Positions 8,332 to 16,884 of a stretch of DNA of 64,000 nt are shown here, piece by piece. The stretch covers positions 116,405-180,404 of the forward strand of contig NZ_LKEU01000031.1 in NCBI RefSeq assembly GCF_001766835.1, written 5' to 3'. Below the pieces are notes generated by a model that ran no database searches, was not told where the DNA came from, and saw only the letters and a list, made by a program, of their open reading frames with translations. Numbering within the stretch: the stretch's first letter is position 1; every line of letters starts with the position of its first letter. This DNA comes from Acetobacterium wieringae. GTDB lineage: Bacteria > Bacillota > Clostridia > Eubacteriales > Eubacteriaceae. The translations under genes were made by a program, and so were the position numbers.

Positions 8332-9919
8332 GTTCGCTGGCACGGAGCCGGTGTTCCGTGTGAATCATTCCGATATTGGTTGTCATGACGTTGCCGGTGG
8401 TGGCCGGATAGTCCAGAAAGATGGCGATGGTTACGGCCAGTGCCAGCCCTTCCAAAGGAATCCCCAGAAGGTTGAAAACGATGGTGAAAAGAAAAGCCCC
8501 CATCCCCGGCGAAGGTGGCACCGCCACCGAAAGAATCATACACAGAATCACGACCGGAATCGTATCCGGCAATGAAAAGCCGATTCCATAAATATTACCA
8601 ATAAACAAGGATGTCAATAACAGCATCGGAATGGCGTCCTGCTTGTTAAACAAAACCCCTACCGGAATCGAAAAATTGACGACGTAGTCCCGGATTTTCT
8701 GCTTGCCAATTGACGTTGCGGTATGACTGACAAAGGTGGCGCTGGAACTGGCGGTTGAGAAGGCAATCAGCAGAAATGGTGCTGCTGTTTTTAAATACGT
8801 CACAGGGCTTATTTTTTCATAAACGGCTACACTCAACAGCATGAACACATTAATAATCAGAAAAGCAATCAGCAACAATACAATCAGCCAAACGGCTCCC
8901 AGTAGCGCCGCCCCTTCCCCGGAAATCATCATATTCAAAATACTGATAAAAACCACCACCGGCATCAGGGCACAGACGGCGTCCAGGATGGTTGAAAAAA
9001 TCAGATTGGCTTCGGTAATAATCCGGGTAATTTGCGGAAAGCGGCCCTTTAAGGTCAACATCACAATGCCACCAATAATGGCCAGAAACATGATTTGCAG
9101 GGTATTGCCATCGATAAACGGCTGAATAATATTGGCTGGAATAATCCCGAAGACCATCTCCCCAATCTGGTTCCACAGATCCCCCTGACCAGCCTGACTG
9201 GCTGACCCGGTGTTGCCCAGCAGAAAAATCTGAGCCATTCCCAAAGAAACCGCTGAAGCCAGAAGAATTACTGCCATCGACCAGGTCAGCAGCAGGCGGA
9301 AAATCCGTTTCATTTGGGCCAGGTTATCCATATTGACAATACTGCCGATGGCGGAAAAAAACAGCACCGGTATTACAATGGCGTTGAGAAAACCAAAAAA
9401 TGTACTGCTAATCGGAGAAAGAATCCCGGTACCCACTTGCTTGCCCAGCTCAGGCGCCATCATCTGGATGAAAAATCCGGTCAGAATCGCACCAAGCAGG
9501 GCGATGGCTGTTGTCAATGCCGGGTTTAATGGTTTTTGTTTTAGCGTATAAGAAACGTTATTACAGCCCTTTTCGTAAGAATAGGTTACCGATGACAGTC
9601 CAATTAAGATATTCTGTCCGATCCGATTGTAGTCAACTGCTTCTCCCTCCGGTGTTTCCGGCAGGGTCAGCGGATTTTCCGGATTACCCCAGTAATTCAG
9701 CGTTAGGCTAATGGTTTTAAAGCGCTTCTGAATCGACAACTCAAAATGCGCCTGATCGCTTGCCCGCTCACTCCAGTAAACAATGGCTTCTTCCACAAAA
9801 AGCTGCGCTTTCATGTTATCGGTTTTGGGGCACTTGTATTTTTGCAAGAGCTCCGAAACAAAGACGTTGGCTTCATCGAGACTGGCCAGACTCAGTGGTA
9901 ATATCTTTTTTACTTCCAT
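8312..9919 (-). CDS. Sodium:dicarboxylate/amino-acid symporter (SDF family) with N-terminal GHKL-like domain
   Basis: 535 residues. Residues ~135-530 form a membrane transporter of the SDF (glutamate/dicarboxylate:cation) family, with the serine-rich hairpin STASSSATF and a following helix GNIYGIGFSL. The usual NMDGT substrate/sodium motif is not conserved; the equivalent place reads LFNKQDAIP. Residues 1-130 are soluble and resemble the start of a GHKL/anti-sigma ATPase fold (MKAQLFVEEAIVYW resembling the N-box helix), but I see no clear glycine-rich ATP lid. This extra domain makes the protein about 110-130 residues longer than typical members. The start is an ATG at 9919 with GGGGGA before it. 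The transported substrate is uncertain because of the altered motif. Confidence 0.8.
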   Translation of the reverse strand: MEVKKILPLSLASLDEANVFVSELLQKYKCPKTDNMKAQLFVEEAIVYWSERASDQAHFELSIQKRFKTISLTLNYWGNPENPLTLPETPEGEAVDYNRIGQNILIGLSSVTYSYEKGCNNVSYTLKQKPLNPALTTAIALLGAILTGFFIQMMAPELGKQVGTGILSPISSTFFGFLNAIVIPVLFFSAIGSIVNMDNLAQMKRIFRLLLTWSMAVILLASAVSLGMAQIFLLGNTGSASQAGQGDLWNQIGEMVFGIIPANIIQPFIDGNTLQIMFLAIIGGIVMLTLKGRFPQITRIITEANLIFSTILDAVCALMPVVVFISILNMMISGEGAALLGAVWLIVLLLIAFLIINVFMLLSVAVYEKISPVTYLKTAAPFLLIAFSTASSSATFVSHTATSIGKQKIRDYVVNFSIPVGVLFNKQDAIPMLLLTSLFIGNIYGIGFSLPDTIPVVILCMILSVAVPPSPGMGAFLFTIVFNLLGIPLEGLALAVTIAIFLDYPATTGNVMTTNIGMIHTEHRLRASELKKRPI

Positions 9920-10032
9920 GGTTCCCCCTTATGCATCGATCTTCTGACTGCGTTTGTGTAAACCATGCCACTGATATACTCTCGGGTTAGGCTGGTGTCA
10001 AACCTGAAATTATCTGGCGCTGGCATAAAGAA

Positions 10033-10057
10033 CACACGGTACGATTGATACCGTGTG
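10033..10057 (-). terminator. Hairpin behind the VOC gene, possible weak terminator
   Basis: A perfect 9-bp inverted repeat, CACACGGTA and TACCGTGTG with a 7-base loop. On the minus strand it is followed by TTCTTTA. It could end the VOC-domain gene or act as an operator for the symporter gene. Confidence 0.4.
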
Positions 10058-10125
10058 CCTTTCACCGTGATGGAAAAATTGTTGCGCTCATCAAATGGTG
10101 AAAAGTTAGTCAAAGATTACCACCA

Positions 10126-10554
10126 TTATACCACTTGACGCATTCTGCCGTCATCATAATTTAACTGCCAATTTACCCCAAATTTATCGACCAGCGAACC
10201 ATAAACCTTGCTCCAGAAGGTTTCCTGCAGTTCGGTTTCGACGGTTCCACCATCTTTTAATTTATAATAAAGGCCTTTGATCTCATCCAGGTCGTCACTG
10301 AAAATGACCAGGGTCATCTTTTCTTTTTGATTGTCAGGTGATTTTGAGGGTATATCCGAGAGCGACACCCGTAGTTCATCGGTCTCAAGATCCGCACGAA
10401 TAGTCACTTTTTCTGCCGGATCAGGATTGCCCGGTTCGGGCAGGGTTTCATCAAATAATATAATTTCAGCCTGATCAGTGCCAAAAACGTCGGCATAGAA
10501 TTCCACAGCTTCCTGACAATTTCCATTAAAACTAATATAGGGTTGTACCTGCAT
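10126..10554 (-). CDS. PhnB-like VOC-superfamily protein
   Basis: 142 residues, the usual length of PhnB / '3-demethylubiquinone-9 methyltransferase-like' glyoxalase-fold proteins. It starts MQVQPYISFNGNCQEAVEFY, the characteristic first strand and helix, and ends with FGVNWQLNYD, the characteristic last strand. Proteins of this family have no firmly established biochemical role in bacteria, and no catalytic function can be assigned here. The ATG has AAGGAG eight bases upstream. The gene appears monocistronic. Confidence 0.85.
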   Translation of the reverse strand: MQVQPYISFNGNCQEAVEFYADVFGTDQAEIILFDETLPEPGNPDPAEKVTIRADLETDELRVSLSDIPSKSPDNQKEKMTLVIFSDDLDEIKGLYYKLKDGGTVETELQETFWSKVYGSLVDKFGVNWQLNYDDGRMRQVV

Positions 10555-10863
10555 TTCTACACTCCTTTTTCGTTTAGGTGCACCCTTTGCTAAAGAATAC
10601 TTGGGATTGCACCGGGATCTCCGTTTTAATCAATTTTACAGCACCATGACACTCTGTTACATTGTATAGCCTTATTTTTACGATTTAAACGGTTTCGGGT
10701 AAATTTTTTACAAATTTCTGTAAAATAAAATTGACCTGATGCAAATCTGCTGTTATTGTTATAAGGGTCATAAATGGAGCTTTATTTTCGTTCATTTCTG
10801 CCTTGTTGCAGACAACTTGATAGTCAGTTCTGCAATCTGTAATTTTTAGAGGGAGGATTTCTT
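10555..10863. other. Intergenic region between the VOC and antiporter genes
   Basis: 309 bp between divergent genes. It contains the candidate antiporter promoter at 10731-10759 and an AT-rich stretch. No RNA gene or riboswitch was recognised. Confidence 0.5.
10731..10759 (+). promoter_or_regulatory. Possible promoter of the Ca/Na antiporter gene
   Basis: TTGACC (10731-10736) and TATTGT (10754-10759) with a 17-bp spacer, about 100 bp upstream of the GTG start. Confidence 0.45.
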
Positions 10864-11817
10864 GTGAGTATTATTTTTTTAATCATCGGCCTCGTATTAT
10901 TAGTTAAGGGTGCCGATTTTTTTGTGGAGGGTTCGTCTTCCATTGCCAAGCGCTTTAACATCCCCAGTATGGTCATCGGTTTGACCCTGGTGGCTTTTGG
11001 CACCAGCGCCCCGGAACTGGCAGTCAGTGTGTCCGGATCCCTGAATCAGGCCAATGGGATTGTTTTTGGGAATGTGGTGGGTTCCAATATTGTCAACATC
11101 CTCTTTATTCTGGGTATCTCAGCCTTTATTTCCCCCATCAGCATCAAATCAAAAACGATTTTTAAAGAGATGCCTTTTGCCATCCTGACCACCGTTGCCT
11201 TAATGCTGATGGTGATGGACGGGCTGATCAACGGTGACCCGATCAGCGTGGTTTCCCGTTCGGAGGGCTGGATTCTACTGCTCTTTTTTGCCATCTATCT
11301 GTATTCGATGGTGGAAATTGCCATCCTGGGCAAAGAAGAATCTGAGGGCGAAATACTTGTGCTGCCAGTTCCCAAGAGTATTCTCTTTACCATCGGCGGT
11401 CTTGTCGCCGTGGTTTTTGGCGCCGATCTGGTGGTTAATGCGGCCATCGAAATTGCCACCATCCTGGGCATGTCTGAAACCGTGATTGGTTTAACCATCG
11501 TTGCCATCGGCACCTCCCTGCCGGAGCTGATCACCTCAGTAGTAGCAGCTAAGAAGGGCGAAAACGATATTGCTGTTGGTAATATTGTCGGTTCTAATAT
11601 CTTTAATGTCCTCTTTGTTATGGGGGTTTCCGGGGTTATCTTCCCAATTGAAATCGCCACCGAAAACTATGCCGATCTGTGGATTTTGCTGGCGGCCATG
11701 ATTATCGTCGTTCCGATGATGTACACCTCCAAGAAAATCAGCCGCTGGGAAGGGGCCGTCATGATGCTGGGCTATGTCGGTTATTCGGCCTTTATCATCA
11801 TGCGGGCGATTTCCTAG
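10864..11817 (+). CDS. Calcium/sodium antiporter (CaCA family, YrbG-like)
   Basis: 317 residues with ten predicted membrane helices arranged as two inverted repeats. Each repeat has the alpha-motif of the family: GLTLVAFGTSAPELAVSV with GNVVGSNIVNILFI in the first half, and GLTIVAIGTSLPELITSV with GNIVGSNIFNVLFV in the second. The acidic residues in these motifs bind the cation. The protein exchanges calcium for sodium or protons across the cytoplasmic membrane. Start is GTG at 10864 with GGGAGGA upstream. It stands alone, followed by the 3' end of the group II intron on the other strand. Confidence 0.92.
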   Translation: MSIIFLIIGLVLLVKGADFFVEGSSSIAKRFNIPSMVIGLTLVAFGTSAPELAVSVSGSLNQANGIVFGNVVGSNIVNILFILGISAFISPISIKSKTIFKEMPFAILTTVALMLMVMDGLINGDPISVVSRSEGWILLLFFAIYLYSMVEIAILGKEESEGEILVLPVPKSILFTIGGLVAVVFGADLVVNAAIEIATILGMSETVIGLTIVAIGTSLPELITSVVAAKKGENDIAVGNIVGSNIFNVLFVMGVSGVIFPIEIATENYADLWILLAAMIIVVPMMYTSKKISRWEGAVMMLGYVGYSAFIIMRAIS

Positions 11818-11838
11818 ATCTTTATTGCTTACTGGCAA

Positions 11839-13720
11839 TCGGGTAGGAGGCTGACCATTAATTGATCAGCCGACCTCCCACACCACCGTACGTACCGTTC
11901 GGTATACGGCGGTTCCAGAGTTTACACATTTACTTGCAGATAATAATCATAAAAATTGGGATATCCTGCCCGCTTGAGACGCTCATTTGACAGGGTTCTC
12001 ATCATGATTGGGCTATGGGCGGTTCGCCAATAGCCTTTTCTTGTGTTTGCCCACATCCACGCCAATTCTTTATCCAGGCCCAATTTCTTAAGATTGGTAA
12101 AGCGGGTTTTCACTTTCTTCCAGCGTTTCCAGGTAATCAACCGGATCCGGCTTCTCATCCATTCGTCCAGCGGTTTGAGGATATTTTTCATATCCGCCAG
12201 CTTGAAGTAATTGATCCAACCCCGCACGATTTGCTGCAGCCTTTCTTTTCGTCTCTGAATTCCCATCCCATTACTGCGTCCGGTAATCTGTCGGATTTTA
12301 TCCTTCAACTTCTGAATGCACTGGGGGTGAACTCGCAATCTTCCCTGTCCCCGGTAGATATAGAATCCGTATCCGAGGAATTTTACTTTTGTGACGTTGG
12401 CCACCTTTGTTTTCTCCCGATTTATTTGAAGAAACAGTTTGCCTTCGATAAACGGTGCAATATTCTTAAGGGTTCGTTCGGCGGCTCTCCGGCTTTTGCA
12501 GAAAATCATCAGATCATCCGCATACCGGACAAAACGATGTCCACGGCGTTCCAGTTCCTTGTCACTTTCATTAAGCATGATATTTCCAAGAATTGGGCTG
12601 AGTGGACCGCCCTGCGGCACGCCTTCCTCGCTTCGCTCGAACACACCGCCTGACATGACGCCAGCGTTTAAATATTTGTTGATCAGGGAGATGACCCGAC
12701 CATCTTTGATGGTTTCAGACATAATCTGAATGAGTCGACTGTGATTGACGGTATCAAAGTACCTTTCCAGATCCATATCCACGACGTATTTATATCCATC
12801 GGTGATATTTTTCTGGCTTTGTTTCAGGGCTCCCTGGGCACTGCGCCCCGGTCTGAATCCATAACTGTTGTCTGAGAATTGTTGCTCGAATATCGGCGTC
12901 AATACCTGGCTGATCGCCTGTTGGATCAGTCGATCCACTACGGTTGGGATTCCCAATTTTCGTGTTTTCCCGTTATCTTTGGGTATTTCCACCCGTCTGA
13001 CGGGTTGTGGTTTGTATTTACCACTTTGGATGGCTTCAATGAGTTCATTCCGGTTTTCTTTCAGGTAGGGCAGAAGTTCATCCACCTGCACCCCTGTTTT
13101 TCTTCACCTGCTTATAGGCCAGATTCAGATTATCACGGGTTAAAATTTTCTCCAGCAGTCCATCCGTCTGCTTGCTTGTATTGGTGATTTCGGTTTCAAT
13201 TATCTTTGGTGATTCGCACACGTCTGCATATCTTTTCTGTTCCGCAGATATCTTTTGCAGATCGCCTTCATTTTGAAGTTTTCTGTGTTTTATTTTATCA
13301 CCATCAGTAATCTTCATTGATCTTCACCTCCTCTGGTTCAGCCCTTCCTTCAACATCTAGATTGTCTCCGTACTATGGCTTCGGCTGACTTCTCACGATA
13401 AATCTTATTTCAACCGTGCTTCATACTCTGTTTCCGCACGTCCGTGAGATCTCCCCGGGTAAGAACGCAATCTTTCCTTCCATCTATCTGCCACATTTAC
13501 ACCATCAACTTCCGAGTAGTTTTGGGGCTTCAGTTTGTTAGGCAACCTTACCCAGTTGATCATGCCTGATGTGATTTCTGTTCGTCAGACCGGAAGTTTG
13601 CCGCTGGCTTCCTTCAGATTCCCCGTCGCCGGGGACACCCTTGCCTTAAGCTATGCACTTGGCACTACCTACCCGTGCTCGGGACTTCCACCCGTTAGAT
13701 TGCGCCCATGCCGGGCGCAC
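11839..13720 (-). mobile_element. Group IIC intron inserted behind a terminator hairpin
   Basis: On the minus strand the element begins GTGCGCCCGGCATGGG (at 13720), a typical bacterial group II intron 5' end. It runs about 1.88 kb and ends with a recognisable domain V hairpin (near 11880-11915, arms ACCGCCGTA and TACGGTGGT) and domain VI (near 11840-11880). A maturase reading frame lies in the middle. Immediately upstream of the 5' end is the terminator of the HTH gene. Insertion 3' of terminator stem-loops is the known target preference of group IIC introns, and the absence of an endonuclease domain in the encoded protein agrees. The exact 3' boundary is uncertain by a few bases. Confidence 0.85.
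11922..13317 (-). pseudogene. ltrA: Group II intron reverse transcriptase/maturase, disrupted near the N-terminus
   Basis: Two reading frames make up one intron-encoded protein. Codons from 13317 (ATG with GGAGGTG upstream) give the N-terminal ~79 residues ending KKNRGAGG and then stop. A different frame from about 13091 continues QVDELLPYLKENRNELIEA to the end. Related proteins read ..GA.GVDGM.VDEL.. at this place, so a short stretch coding GVDGM is missing and the frame is broken. The short repeat TGCAGGTG around the junction suggests deletion by slippage. The rest has RT motifs EGVPQGGPLSP and RYADDLMIFC plus a maturase X region, and no HNH endonuclease domain. The protein as read cannot be made intact, so the intron probably depends on other copies. 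Confidence 0.85.
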
Positions 13721-13723
13721 CTT

Positions 13724-13756
13724 AAAAAAGCACTCGCAATTTTGCGGGTGCTTTTT
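13724..13756 (-). terminator. Terminator of the HTH gene and target site of the group IIC intron
   Basis: On the minus strand AAAAAGCACCCGCAA and TTGCGAGTGCTTTTTT form a strong stem followed by T-rich sequence. The intron starts three bases after the T-run. Confidence 0.8.
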
Positions 13757-13762
13757 ATAACA

Positions 13763-15223
13763 CTATGCCTGGGCTTCATAGCGCAAGATCAGCTGATCCA
13801 TGGCAGCCAGGGTGTCTTCTTTGGGTAACACATAGGGACTGCCCGGCAGACTTGAGAAAAAATCGTCAAAGGCGGCCACAATTTTTGCTTCTTTTAATTT
13901 AATCGTCTTAAAAATCTGCTGATCGGCTTTTTGATAATGCAGGATCAGATGCACCAGAGTTGCTTCATTTACAAATTCAACTGCTGAATTAAGGACAATC
14001 TTTTTTTCATCGAAGGCGTAGGTTTTGCGGGCATCAGCGGCAATATCCTGGCGCACCTGTTTGGTCAGCATCAGGCGTTCGGCTGGCGTAAAGGGATGAC
14101 ACACTTCCTCCGGAAAATACATATTGCCCGTATCCATAAAGGTTTCCAGATTGTTTAATGAAAAGACATTGATCATGGCACGGTTTTCCGCTTTAAAATA
14201 ATCGTAAAAGCGATTGGTGGCCGATACCAGATCATCATAGAAGGGCAATTCCCGGCGAACCTTGTCGGCTACCATCTCGTGGGTGGCGTAGTAGGCAAAG
14301 CAGGGCAGCGGTTCAATAACCTGACGGATCCGATAGGTCGTATCCAAGGAGTAGATGGCAAAAAGATCCCGACTTTCTTCAATAAAGGGCTCGGACTGCA
14401 AAAGGATGGTAACAAAACCCTTCTGGTAGAGATCATAAAGCTCTGAATCGCGATAGCGGATGGCCCGACAAAAATCCCGGGAAATCACAATGACTTCCTC
14501 CGATGTGAGCATAAAATAGGGAAACAGCACATTGATTTCCTGACTCTTCCCAACTGCCTGATAATAATAGTGGGAGTGATAAGTAATATTATCAAGCAAC
14601 GACAGACCTATCAGAGTTTTAAGGGTACCAAGGCCCGGATCAGCAAGGCTTTCGTCACTGACTTCCGGAAAACACTGAACATCCTGCAAAACCAGGTATT
14701 TTGCATTTCCCAGCATTTGCTCAAATATATGCGCATAAACCCGTTCAAAATGACTGGGAATCGAAAGTTTCAGATGCGGCTCCTCCTGGCAGAAAAGCTC
14801 CCGATCGATGCTGTTTTCGATAACGCTCTGGACGGCTTCTAATCCAGTCACAATCTGAATTTTTGCTTGTTCCCCGGAGCCGACTAATGCGCAATCCGGA
14901 GCTTTTAATTCTTTTGAAAAAGGAATGTGATAGCTGGTGAGTTCAAAGATGACGGCCATCAGCTCCACAATTTTTTGACGATTATAGTAACACCGTTCGC
15001 CGACCTGGGTAATTTCTTGCAAGGCCTGCAATTCTTCGATTTCAGTCGTTGACAGACGCAACGCTTTACATAAGCATTCAAAAACTTTAGGAGTAGGCAG
15101 CCGCTCACCAGATTTTATCCGCTGCAACGTGGTGCGATTGATTTTCCCCATCTCCGCCAGGGATTGTACGGTTTCGCCACTTTCGTCAATTAATTCTTCG
15201 ATTTTTTTACTAAAACGTGTCAT
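13763..15223 (-). CDS. HTH protein of unknown function, copy 1
   Basis: 486 residues. The first ~70 residues are an XRE-like helix-turn-helix (ESGETVQSLAEMGKINRTTL, then QRIKSGERLPT). The remaining ~410 residues form a soluble region that I do not recognise. It is a clear paralogue of the 506-residue protein at 18947-20467, sharing YxNRQKIVEL, a central ISRD..RA.RY.D segment, PLPCxAYY, and FPEExxHxxTPxERLM. The conserved large C-terminal part suggests a ligand- or partner-sensing regulator of the cytoplasm. The gene lies 229 bp downstream of an EAL-HDOD gene on the same strand and has its own promoter and terminator. Ribosome-binding site GGAG lies seven bases before the ATG. No function is assigned. 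Confidence 0.7.
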   Translation of the reverse strand: MTRFSKKIEELIDESGETVQSLAEMGKINRTTLQRIKSGERLPTPKVFECLCKALRLSTTEIEELQALQEITQVGERCYYNRQKIVELMAVIFELTSYHIPFSKELKAPDCALVGSGEQAKIQIVTGLEAVQSVIENSIDRELFCQEEPHLKLSIPSHFERVYAHIFEQMLGNAKYLVLQDVQCFPEVSDESLADPGLGTLKTLIGLSLLDNITYHSHYYYQAVGKSQEINVLFPYFMLTSEEVIVISRDFCRAIRYRDSELYDLYQKGFVTILLQSEPFIEESRDLFAIYSLDTTYRIRQVIEPLPCFAYYATHEMVADKVRRELPFYDDLVSATNRFYDYFKAENRAMINVFSLNNLETFMDTGNMYFPEEVCHPFTPAERLMLTKQVRQDIAADARKTYAFDEKKIVLNSAVEFVNEATLVHLILHYQKADQQIFKTIKLKEAKIVAAFDDFFSSLPGSPYVLPKEDTLAAMDQLILRYEAQA

Positions 15224-15264
15224 CGGCTACTCCAGTTTCTGTATTTTTTGTCTCTCTCACTCTT

Positions 15265-15292
15265 ATTATAGCCGTGTTGGAGCCAATTGCAA
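15265..15292 (-). promoter_or_regulatory. Promoter of HTH gene copy 1 with possible operator
   Basis: On the minus strand TTGCAA (15292-15287) and TATAAT (15270-15265) with a 16-bp spacer. Just upstream, 15297-15313 holds an inverted repeat TGGCA-N7-TGCCA whose spacer TTTTGTG resembles the one before HTH gene copy 2. Confidence 0.6.
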
Positions 15293-15382
15293 GATGTGGC
15301 ATTTTGTGTGCCAGAATATTTTGCCCTTTTATAAATCTTGTCGGATCCAAAATGGTTAAACGATCGGGTTGCGACCGATCAT

Positions 15383-15428
15383 AAAAAAAGAGTACTCACA
15401 CCACATATCGGGTGAGTACTCTTTTTTA
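15383..15428 (-). terminator. Terminator of EAL-HDOD gene 1
   Basis: AGAGTACTCAC and GTGAGTACTCT with T-runs on both sides. It follows the stop of the EAL-HDOD gene on the minus strand and works in both orientations. Confidence 0.85.
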
Positions 15429-15452
15429 TTTATTTTTATGTAATTCACTTAT

Positions 15453-16661
15453 CTAGGCAATATTGCAAACAATGCGACTCGCCCAGGCAATCGCTTCCCG
15501 GTAGTCGTGATAAATGTGGTAATCCTCTATTTTTAAGAATTGAGCCAATTCTTCGACCAGACACCATTCGCCCTTTTCATAGGCCACCATCAAGGCCTGA
15601 ATCGGAAAAAGAACGCCCTGCTGGTTGATCAGGGCCTCTAAAATCGCTTGCGGCAAGGCGATCCCCGCCAAGACCACATCCATTGGTTGATCAAGAATCG
15701 CATCCAAAACGCTAAACAGTCCCATCAGAGCGGCATCATGTTCCCATTCATGCATTCCCGAGCGTTTCGCCAGTGACTCGGCAAAGCGGGTACGAATCAG
15801 CGATAGTTTGATCAGTTCGGTGGGTTTATCTTTACTGACTTCATGAATCATTAAAATACTGATCCAGCGTTCAAATTCACGCAGGCCAATATAGCTTAGG
15901 GCAAACTTGATGGAGCAAATCGATTCACTGCCAGCCCGAAAACTGGCCAGTCGGAGCAACCGATAGGTCAGGGTCACATCCTGTTCGATCAACTGGGCCA
16001 ATCGATCAAAGGAGGGTTCATCCGCATTTATTTCAGTCATCAGCTGCAGATACTGCAGTTGCGAGGGGGTGGCCCGGAAGGTACGGCCGGCAATGTGCGG
16101 TTTGCTGAAAAAAAAGCCCTGAAAGAGGGTAAACCCCAAATCCTTCGCTTTTAGAAATTCATCCCGGGTCTCCACCTTTTCAGCCAACAGTGTTTTCCCC
16201 TGAGCCAGACCCGCCAGAACATCATCGGTAATGGTATCAAGCGGCGTGACCATCAGGTCATACTTGATAATATCCGCCAATGGCGTCAGGGGGTAGGTCT
16301 GATAAGTCTGGGCAAAATCATCCAGAGCGATGCTGTAGCCTTTGTCTTTGATAGCCGTAAGCCGCTCAACCAGATTGCGGCTGACTTCAATGTTTTCCAG
16401 CATTTCCACAATCATCCGCTCGGGGTCAATCAGCTCCACAGCTTCGGAATGAATAAATATTTCATCAAAGTTAATAAAGGCAAACTTATCTTCAACGAGG
16501 TTTTCCAGTCCCGATTCAAACAGACCGGTGATGACCATGGCTGTTGCCCCCTGGGACGACATGCCGCCAAAATGCGTCGAGTGGTTGTGAAGCCGAAATA
16601 AAAGCTCATACCCGTACACGTCCAGCTGAGCGTTGAAAATCGGTTGTCTGGCAATAAACAT
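15453..16661 (-). CDS. EAL-HDOD signalling protein, copy 1
   Basis: 402 residues of the YuxH/CdgJ type: an N-terminal EAL-related domain (residues 1-200) joined to a C-terminal HDOD domain (~205-400). The EAL part is degenerate: YELLFR replaces EAL-R, DDFAQ replaces DDFGTG, and the rest reads IKYDLM, AEKVET and LFQGFFFSKP. Cyclic di-GMP hydrolysis is therefore unlikely, although binding is possible. HDOD proteins of this type influence motility and surface behaviour in other bacteria. It is about two-thirds identical by eye to the next gene upstream, and the two probably arose by tandem duplication. ATG at 16661 with AGGAGG upstream; a terminator follows. Confidence 0.85.
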   Translation of the reverse strand: MFIARQPIFNAQLDVYGYELLFRLHNHSTHFGGMSSQGATAMVITGLFESGLENLVEDKFAFINFDEIFIHSEAVELIDPERMIVEMLENIEVSRNLVERLTAIKDKGYSIALDDFAQTYQTYPLTPLADIIKYDLMVTPLDTITDDVLAGLAQGKTLLAEKVETRDEFLKAKDLGFTLFQGFFFSKPHIAGRTFRATPSQLQYLQLMTEINADEPSFDRLAQLIEQDVTLTYRLLRLASFRAGSESICSIKFALSYIGLREFERWISILMIHEVSKDKPTELIKLSLIRTRFAESLAKRSGMHEWEHDAALMGLFSVLDAILDQPMDVVLAGIALPQAILEALINQQGVLFPIQALMVAYEKGEWCLVEELAQFLKIEDYHIYHDYREAIAWASRIVCNIA

Positions 16662-16819
16662 ATGGCCTCCTGGGTCTCTTTATACTGGTGTAAAATTATA
16701 AATGTCCGTTCCTGTTCAATATGTTTATTGTAACACTATGTTTCATCAAAAACAAGAATTTTCACACCCCCAGGCTGTTATTTTTTTGCACATGTTTTCA
16801 ATCTGCTGCCAATTATTGC

Positions 16820-16856
16820 AACAAAAAAATGGCGCAACTGCAGCTGGCCATGTTTT
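16820..16856 (-). terminator. Terminator of EAL-HDOD gene 2
   Basis: On the minus strand ATGGC and GCCAT enclose a second small stem and are followed by seven T. It separates the two EAL-HDOD paralogues. Confidence 0.55.
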
Positions 16857-16884
16857 ATTGAATCGGTTATCTACTTAAGATTTT

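Noticed and set aside
8298..9176. Several open frames inside the symporter gene on both strands
   Set aside because: They are shadows of the real coding frame, with low-complexity composition and no start signals.
9910..10113. 67-codon minus-strand frame between symporter and VOC genes
   Set aside because: No ribosome-binding site, no recognisable family, and it overlaps the symporter start and contains a perfect hairpin.
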